5,109 nt of DNA from Chloroflexota bacterium (GCA_023430545.1 JAEZAF010000232.1:1-5109), one strand, 5' to 3'. Shown: positions 1-5,008, counted from the stretch's first letter. The notes: generated by a model not told the origin, from the sequence alone. Translations and numbers: made by a program.

Positions 1-15
1 ATTATCGAAGCTCAT
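1..15 (-). CDS. Possible 5' end of a leftward gene, cut by the window edge
   Basis: An ATG on the minus strand at 15-13 opens a frame reading MSFDN before the edge. It is preceded, 8 bases away, by GAAAGG (24-29), a reasonable Shine-Dalgarno sequence with the same wording and spacing as that of the MaoC gene at the other end of the window. A sigma-70-like promoter lies upstream at 93-121. Five codons give no clue to the product. The competing reading is a plus-strand frame open from base 1 to a TAG at 97-99, which could be the last 32 residues of a rightward gene. I prefer the minus-strand start because promoter, ribosome binding site and start codon line up, but the call rests on signals rather than on protein similarity. 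Confidence 0.4.
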
Positions 16-92
16 AAGCACTGCCTTTCGCTGGCGTCGTGGGATTTCACACTGATGTATGACGCGCCGGTTCGCGCTCAACCTTTTAGCGC

Positions 93-121
93 ATTATAGA
101 GCCAACAGGGGTTCGAGACAA
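93..121 (-). promoter_or_regulatory. Sigma-70-like promoter, leftward
   Basis: On the minus strand TTGTCT (121-116) and a perfect TATAAT (98-93) are separated by exactly 17 bases. The -35 box matches the TTGACA consensus at four of six bases. Transcription would start near 86 and give a leader of about 70 bases ahead of the ATG at 15. The combination is better than chance wording, but promoter use in this lineage is assumed, not shown. Confidence 0.5.
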
Positions 122-137
122 CTTAAGGTGTTCAGGC

Positions 138-183
138 AGGCGGGATGATAGGCAGGCCGTCCGCTACGGATGGGTTGGGTGTG
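138..183 (+). repeat. Hairpin repeat, decayed copy 1 (GGATGGGTT subfamily)
   Basis: This copy begins AGGCGGGATG and ends CTACGGATGGGTTGGGTGTG. It lies 53 bases before the copy at 192-236 in the same orientation and shares its tail exactly. The stem region has several substitutions compared with the other copies (GGGATGAT against GCCGTCCG), so the hairpin is poor and the copy looks decayed. Confidence 0.65.
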
Positions 184-191
184 TAATTTTG

Positions 192-236
192 GGCGGGATG
201 GCACACAGGCCATCCCCTACGGATGGGTTGGGTGTG
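192..236 (+). repeat. Hairpin repeat, copy 2 (GGATGGGTT subfamily)
   Basis: It contains a perfect 8-bp stem, GGGATGGC (195-202) and GCCATCCC (209-216), with the six-base loop ACACAG. CTACGGATGGGTTGGGTGTG follows. The repeat overlaps the 3' end of the leftward helix-turn-helix gene: its CTA at 217-219 is that gene's TAG stop codon, and the hairpin begins immediately after the stop in the direction of transcription. No T-run follows the stem on the minus strand, so it is not a classical intrinsic terminator, although it could protect a transcript end. Confidence 0.75.
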
Positions 237-912
237 GAGAGAGTGGGCGCGATTCATCGTCTCCGATGACTGGATAAGGTTCGGGTGATTCGGTGTTCAG
301 CCACGGCGGGCGACGTGAAATCTCGCCGAGTGAGTTGGTGTACCTGATTTCGACAATATTGCGGTCGGGGTCTTCCCGACGAACGAGTGATTCGAGCTTG
401 ATGACGCGATCCAGCAGGCGAGTGAGGGCGATGATCCGCAGGTGTGAGGTGTGAGGATCGTCGGTCAGGGTGTCGATGAGATGCTCGACATGGGACATGA
501 GACGCTGACGGATGTGGGTGTATTCTTTCCCGATGGGATCAAGGTCATCGGCAGCGGCGGATTCGCGTTCTGGCGGAAATTCCGGTTGTTCGAAGATCCG
601 CTGCCAGATGGGGATCTTGTGAATGCCATGTGTCCGTTCTGGTTCCTGTTCCGGCGCGGCTTGCGGCAGCAGCAGCGGCAGCACAGAATTTTTATGCTGC
701 TGCAACGGTTTTTCGCCTGAAAACTGCTGATGTGCTGCTGCAACGATGGGTTTTGCAGCAGCATTGTGCTGCAACAAGTGTTCGCGTTTCCATGTATACA
801 ACGTTCGGACAGGGATACCGGTTTGCAGGGATGTGACGCTGATATTATAGAAATTTTCGACAAGGTACTGGATGGCGTAAGCTTTTTCTTCATCCGTATA
901 GCGGCGGGACAT
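217..912 (-). CDS. Small helix-turn-helix DNA-binding protein of unknown role
   Basis: The 231-residue product opens with a compact helical region (about residues 5-46). The pattern, a helix from DEEKAYAI, then VTSLQTGIP and VRTLYTWKREHL, is that of the helix-turn-helix in IS3/IS630-type transposase N-termini and some phage small terminases. A low-complexity Gln/Ala/Pro/Glu linker follows (about 47-127), then two predicted helices (128-148 and 156-179, with the motif LTRLLDRVIKLESLVRRE) and a short strand-rich end, VEIRYTNSLGEISRRPPW (187-204). No catalytic transposase domain is present. AAGGA (919-923) lies 6 bases before the ATG and supports the start. The last codons and the stop come from a copy of the hairpin repeat. 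It stands alone between repeat clusters, far from the exporter gene. Likely roles are a regulator, a domesticated transposase-type DNA-binding protein or a small-terminase-like protein; the sequence does not decide. Confidence 0.75.
   Translation of the reverse strand: MSRRYTDEEKAYAIQYLVENFYNISVTSLQTGIPVRTLYTWKREHLLQHNAAAKPIVAAAHQQFSGEKPLQQHKNSVLPLLLPQAAPEQEPERTHGIHKIPIWQRIFEQPEFPPERESAAADDLDPIGKEYTHIRQRLMSHVEHLIDTLTDDPHTSHLRIIALTRLLDRVIKLESLVRREDPDRNIVEIRYTNSLGEISRRPPWLNTESPEPYPVIGDDESRPLSPHPTHP
695..774. repeat. Clustered TGCTGC/GCAGCA words in the linker of the helix-turn-helix gene
   Basis: The 13-base word TGCTGCTGCAACG occurs at 695-707 and 733-745. An inverted 11-base copy, TTGCAGCAGCA, lies at 753-763 and forms a perfect 11-bp inverted repeat with 733-743 around a 9-base loop. 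A further TGCTGCAA (767-774) pairs with 753-760. The two direct copies are 38 bases apart and so are read in different frames, giving LQQH in one place and VAAAH in the other. This explains the Gln/Ala-rich linker and suggests local triplet expansion or slippage. Confidence 0.6.
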
Positions 913-947
913 GGGCGATCCTTGGGCTTTGAATTCACGGATTAGTC

Positions 948-956
948 AGTGTAGCA
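948..956 (-). promoter_or_regulatory. Possible extended -10 element for the helix-turn-helix gene
   Basis: The minus strand reads TGCTACACT, which fits an extended -10 (TGn followed by TATAAT with four of six matches). Transcription would start near 941, giving a leader of about 29 bases before the ATG at 912. No convincing -35 hexamer is seen 16-18 bases upstream. This is a weak suggestion. Confidence 0.25.
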
Positions 957-1176
957 CGAATGTTCTGGTTGTGCGGTTCGAATTTTCTAACGAAGCGGAC
1001 CAAGTTTTTTTGGAGAAGCGGACAGAAACAGTTCGCCGTAGATCAATTCCCTTCCCTCGGAGCGTACGACGGATGCTCTTCCCGTCGGCAGCGAGTGGGG
1101 GAAGGGTCAGGGATGGGGGGCAGTCGTGGCCCGATTTACACCTACTTTTAACGTGAGAGTTGACTAACTTAACGTT
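957..1176. other. Non-coding stretch upstream of the helix-turn-helix gene
   Basis: No credible gene is seen on either strand. The stretch holds a nine-base direct repeat GAAGCGGAC (992-1000 and 1015-1023), a T-run (1005-1011), the inverted pair CCCTTCCC (1049-1056) and GGGAAGGG (1099-1106), a G-rich tract treated separately, and a direct repeat TTAACGT (1148-1154 and 1169-1175) just before the first long repeat copy. The open frames crossing it run into the repeats and begin with repeat-derived residues, so I do not treat them as genes. Confidence 0.6.
1097..1120 (+). other. G-quadruplex motif 1
   Basis: Four G-runs lie on the plus strand: 1097-1101, 1104-1106, 1110-1112 and 1115-1120. The loops are AA, TCA and AT. 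This satisfies the usual G3+N1-7 pattern with short loops. It lies about 185 bases upstream of the start of the helix-turn-helix gene, on that gene's template strand. Folding in the cell is not shown. Confidence 0.6.
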
Positions 1177-1256
1177 GCGCGTCCCTACAGGTGCGTAATT
1201 TCCTTTGCAGAGGCGGGATGGCACGCAGGCCATGCCCTACGGATGTGTGCGGTGTT
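1177..1256 (+). repeat. Composite hairpin repeat, copy A (GGATGTGTG subfamily)
   Basis: It starts GCGCGTCCCTACAGGTGCG and continues through AGGCGGGATGGC, the loop ACGCAG and CTACGGATGTGTGCGGTGTT. The stem GGGATGGC (1215-1222) with GCCATGCC (1229-1236) carries one mismatch. The copy at 1303-1386 has the same two blocks in the same order and orientation, with only a small length difference between the blocks, so the unit was duplicated as a composite. Confidence 0.75.
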
Positions 1257-1275
1257 GGGATGGGTGGGATTGGGG
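1257..1275 (+). other. G-quadruplex motif 2
   Basis: Directly after repeat copy A, four G-runs (1257-1259, 1262-1264, 1266-1268 and 1272-1275) are separated by loops of two, one and three bases. Such short loops predict a stable fold. It lies on the same strand as the motif at 1097-1120 and between the two composite repeats, in the convergence-free spacer downstream of the exporter gene. Confidence 0.65.
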
Positions 1276-1302
1276 CGGATGTGCCGGTCATGCAAGCATG
1301 TG

Positions 1303-1386
1303 GCGCGTCCCTACAGGTGCGTAATTTCTTTGTGTAGAGAAGGCGGGATGGCACGCAGGCCATCCCCTACGGATGTGTGCGGTGTT
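1303..1386 (+). repeat. Composite hairpin repeat, copy B (GGATGTGTG subfamily)
   Basis: This is a near copy of 1177-1256 with a perfect 8-bp stem, GGGATGGC (1345-1352) and GCCATCCC (1359-1366), and loop ACGCAG. It ends 16 bases beyond the stop codon of the leftward exporter gene, so its hairpin would lie at the 3' end of that transcript. No T-run follows the stem on the minus strand (GCCTTCTCT), so a role in termination is only possible. It is preceded by CATGCAAGCATGT (1289-1301), a word also found inside the hairpin at 4892-4926. Confidence 0.75.
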
Positions 1387-1402
1387 CGGATGCAGGGTGG
1401 TC

Positions 1403-2713
1403 CTATGATGCGTCGTCGGGGACAGCCTGTGCCAGACGTGCCGGTGAGCGCAGTGTATACAACGCCGTCAGCAGGATGCCGAGGACAGCGATCAGCAGGG
1501 TGATCGTCGTGCCAAAGACCATGCCAAGCGCACCGGCGGCCACCCCACCTAATGGCGGTGTGCATTCCGCCAGAAAGCCGAAGCTGGCATTCGACCGCCC
1601 CAGCAGGCGTTCATCGACGGCACTCTGGCGCACGGTCATCTCCTGCACGGTGTAGACGGTCATGGCCGCGTCACCGACGATCTGGCCGATAATCAGCACC
1701 AGCATGGCGATCTGCGGCGCGTCGCTGAAGATAATCGCCAGCGGAATCAGCAGATTGATCCCGCCGCTGACCAGCAGTGATCCGGTCAGCAGACTGCCCA
1801 GTGATACACGGTGGATCAACCGGCGCAGGGCGGCAGCCCCGGCCAGCGCCCCGATACCACCGCACGCGATCACAAAGCCAAGCTGCGACGGTGTCATGTT
1901 CAGTTCGCGCAGGGCATAAAGCCCGTACAGCGTGCCGATGAAACTGCCGAAGAAGCTGCGCAGCGCCAGACTGATCGCCAACGGGCGCAGCACGGGATGA
2001 CGCCAGATCACGACAATGCCTTCGGTCAGTTCACGGCGCAGGCTGGGCGCGCTGGCCGGTTCATCCGCAGACGGCTGGCTGCGCGGTTCGGGTGTGCGAA
2101 TCGATGACAGGCTGATAATCGAGGCCAGAAAGGTCAGGGCATCGAAGAGCAGCGCCAGCGGCGCGGTGAAGATCTGGACCAGCGCACCGGCCACGGCTGG
2201 ACCACCGATCTCGGCCAGCGCTTCGGTCGTCGCCAGCTTGGTGTTGCCGTCCATCAACTGTGACGGTTCAATCACGGTGGGCAGCAGCGCACGGTAAGCC
2301 AGATCGAAGATCCAGCCGAGCAGCGCCATCGCTGCCGCAACGACACAGACCCATGTGAAGGTCAGTTCACCGCGAACGGCCAGCACCGGCACGGTGAGCA
2401 GCAGAAGCAGGCGCAGCACATCGGATGCGATCATCAGGCGGCGGCGCGGCAGACGGTCCACCCACACGCCGGCATACAGGCCAAAGAGCAGCGTCGGCAG
2501 TGAGGTGACGGTCGTCAGTACGCCGAGATCGGCAGGGGATACCGTCAGGACGATGACGGCGATCAGCCCCAGGCCATCACGGGTGATGCGGGAACCGAAC
2601 TCGGAGACAGTCTGGCCGAGCCAGAGTTTGAGAAAATCAGGGTTATACCACAGCGCACTGCGAGGACGTGCACGGAAAAACGAACGGAACAGCGTATTGG
2701 AACGGGATGCCAT
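1403..2713 (-). CDS. MFS exporter (EntS/macrolide-efflux-like family)
   Basis: The 436-residue product is an integral membrane protein of the major facilitator superfamily, with about 12 hydrophobic segments and the usual length for the family. The loop after the second segment carries the family's motif A form, AGVWVDRLPRRRLMIASD (81-98). The second half has VDERLLGRSNASFGF (366-380), matching the 'P-D-R-x-x-G-R' region of the EntS/MefA-type group. A polar central loop (about 207-229) separates the two halves. By family, it is a proton-coupled exporter in the cytoplasmic membrane; the substrate cannot be told from sequence, and drug efflux should not be assumed. AGGAG (2723-2727) lies 9 bases before the ATG and fixes the start. 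The gene stands alone: an unusual 420-bp hairpin-rich spacer lies upstream and a repeat hairpin lies just after its TAG. Confidence 0.92.
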   Translation of the reverse strand: MASRSNTLFRSFFRARPRSALWYNPDFLKLWLGQTVSEFGSRITRDGLGLIAVIVLTVSPADLGVLTTVTSLPTLLFGLYAGVWVDRLPRRRLMIASDVLRLLLLLTVPVLAVRGELTFTWVCVVAAAMALLGWIFDLAYRALLPTVIEPSQLMDGNTKLATTEALAEIGGPAVAGALVQIFTAPLALLFDALTFLASIISLSSIRTPEPRSQPSADEPASAPSLRRELTEGIVVIWRHPVLRPLAISLALRSFFGSFIGTLYGLYALRELNMTPSQLGFVIACGGIGALAGAAALRRLIHRVSLGSLLTGSLLVSGGINLLIPLAIIFSDAPQIAMLVLIIGQIVGDAAMTVYTVQEMTVRQSAVDERLLGRSNASFGFLAECTPPLGGVAAGALGMVFGTTITLLIAVLGILLTALYTLRSPARLAQAVPDDAS

Positions 2714-2722
2714 CTGGCAAAA

Positions 2723-2727
2723 CTCCT
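2723..2727 (-). promoter_or_regulatory. Ribosome binding site of the MFS gene
   Basis: AGGAG on the minus strand, 9 bases before the ATG at 2713. It is the strongest Shine-Dalgarno match in the window and decides the start in favour of MASRSNT. Confidence 0.7.
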
Positions 2728-2892
2728 ATGAGAAGCAGATTCTGAATGCAAGTGATGCGACACATGAAAAGGATCGGGGATGGGTCGGAGACTGGAAACG
2801 CAAAGCAAGCGTTCCGGGATCATCCCGACGCCGATCTGTCTGAAAGCGTCACCTGCATTAGCTGCGGCTCATGAGAGCGTTTGCCTCTTCCT

Positions 2893-2911
2893 CAGGCGGT
2901 ACTGCCGCCTG
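2893..2911. repeat. Hairpin CAGGCGG/CCGCCTG
   Basis: A perfect 7-bp stem (2893-2899 with 2905-2911) encloses a 5-base loop. No T-run follows directly on either strand, so it is not a standard terminator. Confidence 0.5.
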
Positions 2912-2959
2912 CTTCCGTCAATGATGCTTTTTAACAAGATAACACGGAGATCTTTTTTC

Positions 2960-2985
2960 GGGAGCACACGCAGGTGCTCCCCTAC
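2960..2985 (+). repeat. Hairpin repeat with a changed stem (GGGAGCAC variant)
   Basis: GGGAGCAC (2960-2967) pairs perfectly with GTGCTCCC (2974-2981) around the loop ACGCAG, followed by CTAC. The loop and the 3' flank are the same as in the GGGATGGC copy at 1345-1370, while the stem differs at matching positions on both arms. That is the signature of a hairpin family kept by its structure. A run of six T lies just before the element, on the wrong side for plus-strand termination. Confidence 0.65.
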
Positions 2986-3016
2986 TACGTACTAAAGGGT
3001 CAATCACGATGTACGG

Positions 3017-3051
3017 GCGACCTGCGATGAAACCAGCATCGCTGTGGTCGC
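3017..3051. repeat. Two-part hairpin GCGACC-GCGATG / CATCGC-GGTCGC
   Basis: Two stacked perfect 6-bp stems (3017-3022 with 3046-3051, and 3024-3029 with 3037-3042) are separated by a small internal loop of one base against three, and capped by the 7-base loop AAACCAG. Twelve pairs in 35 bases is well above what random spacer sequence usually gives. Its function is unknown. Confidence 0.5.
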
Positions 3052-3085
3052 TCGTTGTTCTCCGTATTTACAAGTTAATCCGCAT

Positions 3086-3101
3086 TATTCGAGAGCGAAT
3101 A
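3086..3101. repeat. Small hairpin TATTCG/CGAATA
   Basis: A perfect 6-bp stem with loop AGAG, about 34 bases beyond the stop codon of the SGNH-type hydrolase gene in the direction of its transcription. No T-run follows on the minus strand, so a terminator role is doubtful. Confidence 0.4.
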
Positions 3102-3122
3102 CGTGTTGAGGACTGCTTCTTT

Positions 3123-3149
3123 ATTATATGCGTTTTACAGCCCAGTCAA
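3123..3149 (-). promoter_or_regulatory. Promoter-like sequence overlapping the end of the hydrolase gene
   Basis: On the minus strand TTGACT (3149-3144, five of six matches) is followed by a perfect TATAAT (3128-3123) after 15 bases. The -35 box lies in the last codons of the hydrolase gene (the Leu-Thr of its end LTGL). The hexamers are excellent, but 15 bases is shorter than the usual 16-18. If used, it would start RNA near 3116 and run through the hairpin-rich spacer into the exporter gene. Confidence 0.4.
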
Positions 3150-4700
3150 TCGGTTAAGGGTTTCCAATACCAGCAGCTCGTACAGGGTGCGGGAATAAAT
3201 CCATTCGTTACCGGTGAAGCTCGTACGGCCAGCCGGTGGTGTGGACATGTGAAAGCCATCGACATCCACACCGTGATTGGGATAATGCACCACCGCGCCG
3301 CGCAGGTCGATCAGCGGGATGTGCGCTGCACCGGCCGCCTCGCGCAGCATCGCGTTCAGGGCATCGGCGGAGCCGTCATTGTGAAAGGTGTAGCCCGTCG
3401 GAAAGGTCGTCAGGATGGGCACGACGCCGCTGTCCGTGAGCTGCTGAACGATGGTCGTCAGATTCTCGCGAAATGACTCCGCCGGGATGTCCGGATTCCA
3501 CGCCAGACGTTCCAGATCCTGCACGCCGAGATAAATCACGGCATAGGCCGGTTTATTCACACGGATGGCGCAGGTCAGGGGTGTTTCCTCCGGCAGACAG
3601 TCCGCCGAATCTGCCCACATCGGGTCCAATACCGAGACAGTGCTGAACGAGCGTCCGGCGGCGGCGCTCTCGGCGCACAGTGACACGGCGAAGCGATCAA
3701 TCACGGCTTGCAGATGGGTATAGCTGCCGATGTCGTAATTCCCGCTGACAAAATTGCACAGGGCAGAGTCCTCTGCGATGTTGCTGTCCCCGATTTTGAT
3801 CACACCGTCGGGATGATGGCCCTGCGCCTGCCCTGCGGCCACAATCTCGCGGACGTGTGCCAGCGTCTCGTTATCAAGGTGCAGCCATTCGTCCACTGAG
3901 AGCGGCCCCTGTGGGACGGTCACGACGGGGAGCGTGATGATCTGCTCGGTCAGTGTTTCCATCGTGAAGCGGTCCACCACACGCAGGCGCAAAAACACTG
4001 TGTCGCCGTCAACCGGAGCCAGTGTCAGGGAGAGCTGCCCCTGACGAGGCCGCCAGTGCTGGAGATTGCTGATGGGGCTTCCGATCACATCGCCTGAGGG
4101 CATCCGTACCTGTTCGATCACCGGCTGATGGGCGTAACCGCGATTGCGAATCTGCCATGTGACCGGCACGATCAGTTCGTCGCGATTAAGTGCGTCGGCC
4201 TGAAGTCCACCTGATACGGGTGCCATGAACTCGGTGATGAGTGGTTCGGCATCCGCCTCAGCTTCGAGGTAACTCAGTTCAAGGTATTTTTCCGCCGCGA
4301 TGGTCCCGCTGGCATCCAGCACGGACAGTCGATACAGCGGATGACCGAAGGTCAGCGGATGCGAGATCACAATCCGGTCGGATTTTTCCGGTGCGAAGTC
4401 TTCGCCGATCAGCACCCAGCGCTCGCCGACCCATGCTTCCATCCGCATCCGATGCTGATCTGCAAGGCCGACCGCCTTCCATGACATATTGACGGCTTCG
4501 ACGCCTTCTTCGACCCGTTCATAATCCACCGCCAGCCGGTCAGCGGTGAAGGACTCAATCACCGGCTGCCCGGCCCTCAGCAGTGTGGTCCCGGTCAGCA
4601 GGATCACGGCGATGATGGCGAAGGTCACGGGCATCAGCAGACGTGAGAAGGGAAGCAGGTGCATCATTCGGGGAGCAGGTTGAGAAGAGGTTGGGTACAT
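3135..4700 (-). CDS. Membrane-anchored protein with SGNH/GDSL-type hydrolase domain
   Basis: The 521-residue product has one hydrophobic segment near its start (about 21-41, after Arg20), a signal anchor or uncleaved signal peptide that would place the rest outside the membrane. Residues 45-145 and 153-262 look like two beta-sandwich domains with similar openings (PVIESFTA and PLITEFMA) and a Trp core (NMSW, VTW). The C-terminal domain (about 297-521) fits the SGNH hydrolase fold: IKIGDSN with candidate nucleophile Ser306, YLGVQD (390-395) in the place of the family's G-x-N-D block, and DGFH with Asp481 and His484 completing the triad. The usual block III Asn is Gln394. All four cysteines (315, 342, 368, 377) lie in this domain and may form disulfides. 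By family the domain would cleave ester groups of lipid or glycan; the substrate is unknown. The start has only a weak ribosome site (GGATGG, 7 bases upstream); Met12 or Met13 are alternatives that keep the anchor. Confidence 0.85.
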   Translation of the reverse strand: MYPTSSQPAPRMMHLLPFSRLLMPVTFAIIAVILLTGTTLLRAGQPVIESFTADRLAVDYERVEEGVEAVNMSWKAVGLADQHRMRMEAWVGERWVLIGEDFAPEKSDRIVISHPLTFGHPLYRLSVLDASGTIAAEKYLELSYLEAEADAEPLITEFMAPVSGGLQADALNRDELIVPVTWQIRNRGYAHQPVIEQVRMPSGDVIGSPISNLQHWRPRQGQLSLTLAPVDGDTVFLRLRVVDRFTMETLTEQIITLPVVTVPQGPLSVDEWLHLDNETLAHVREIVAAGQAQGHHPDGVIKIGDSNIAEDSALCNFVSGNYDIGSYTHLQAVIDRFAVSLCAESAAAGRSFSTVSVLDPMWADSADCLPEETPLTCAIRVNKPAYAVIYLGVQDLERLAWNPDIPAESFRENLTTIVQQLTDSGVVPILTTFPTGYTFHNDGSADALNAMLREAAGAAHIPLIDLRGAVVHYPNHGVDVDGFHMSTPPAGRTSFTGNEWIYSRTLYELLVLETLNRLTGL

Positions 4701-5008
4701 CGATGAACCATCCGGTTGTTGGACTGTTGATTTACCAGCAAGTCACAGTGTAGGGGATTTCTGTCACTGAAGCCTCCATCTATAGACTGATTTCTGGTCG
4801 GATTGGTTCCCACAGGCATGAGGGTGATGGCATCGCAATCGCACTACATCGTGAGTACAATGGCGGTCATAGATCATAGAGCAGAAACAGCGGACAACGA
4901 CATGCAAGCATGTTCAGGCGTTGTCCCTGCATAACGTGTGAGATTCAGGGACTGCCCTGTCCGGTATATCGCATACAACCAGACCATCAATTGTGAAAGG
5001 CTTTCGAC
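4701..5008. other. Divergent intergenic region between the hydrolase and MaoC genes
   Basis: This spacer must carry the start signals of both flanking genes. Leftward, no good hexamer pair was found; TACACT (4752-4747) lacks a matching -35. An inverted pair CAGTG (4746-4750) and CACTG (4765-4769) lies in the probable hydrolase leader. Rightward, TACAAT (4856-4861) is a five-of-six -10 match with only a weak TCGCAA at the -35 distance. A long hairpin (4892-4926) and a short one, CAGGG/CCCTG (4946-4959), would fall in the MaoC leader. No gene is seen. Confidence 0.5.
4892..4926. repeat. Bulged hairpin element containing CATGCAAGCATGT
   Basis: Outer arms GGACAACG (4892-4899) and CGTTGTCC (4919-4926) pair perfectly. 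Inside, ACATGC (4900-4905) and GCATGT (4908-4913) pair around AA, with only a five-base bulge TCAGG on one side. The stem therefore totals 14 pairs. The 13-base core CATGCAAGCATGT and the following GTCCCT recur at 1289-1314 ahead of repeat copy B, which ties this element to the same repeat population. It lies 82 bases before the MaoC start codon. Confidence 0.6.

Larger units (their letters stand above)
2728..3116 (-). other. Hairpin-rich spacer or long leader upstream of the MFS gene
   Basis: No convincing gene lies here on either strand. Read leftward, the stretch contains hairpins at 3086-3101, 3017-3051, 2960-2981 and 2893-2911, and a short palindrome (CGGGAT C ATCCCG, 2815-2827). A promoter-like sequence lies at its upstream end (3123-3149), so the whole stretch could be a roughly 400-base leader of the exporter mRNA or a separate structured RNA. 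No known riboswitch consensus is recognised. No clear promoter hexamer pair was found closer to the MFS start. Confidence 0.4.

Noticed and set aside
465..938. A second leftward frame of 157 codons overlapping the helix-turn-helix gene
   Set aside because: Its product is rich in Ser, Cys and Asn with no domain, whereas the other frame has a clear helix-turn-helix and a well-placed ribosome site.
946..1363. Two overlapping leftward open frames whose products both begin MACVPSRL
   Set aside because: The shared start is the translation of the hairpin repeat itself. The frames lack ribosome sites and have no domain-like sequence.
1345..1366. The repeat hairpin as an intrinsic terminator of the MFS gene
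   Set aside because: The stem is good, but the minus strand continues GCCTTCTCT and not a run of T, so it was kept as a repeat with only possible 3'-end function.
138..1386. The repeats considered as a CRISPR array
   Set aside because: There are only four copies, the spacing is irregular (53, about 1,020 and 130 bases), the units differ in length and are internally palindromic, and no cas gene is present.
1403..2713. The exporter called as a macrolide resistance gene
   Set aside because: The family resemblance is general (EntS/MefA-type MFS). Substrate cannot be inferred, and no resistance or mobile-element context surrounds it.
2355..2843. A rightward open frame of 162 codons opposite the start of the MFS gene
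   Set aside because: It is rich in Arg and Ser and is antisense to clear membrane-protein coding sequence, a usual artefact in GC-rich DNA.
2893..2911. The spacer hairpin read leftward (GGCGG...TACCGCC) recalls the T-box antiterminator wording
   Set aside because: The bases form a simple self-complementary hairpin, no stem I or specifier loop was recognised, there is no terminator with a T-run, and the downstream gene is an exporter, not an aminoacylation or amino-acid gene.
3009..3476. A rightward open frame of 155 codons
   Set aside because: It lies mostly antisense to the SGNH-type hydrolase gene, has no recognisable domain, and is best explained as the shadow of that gene's codon use.
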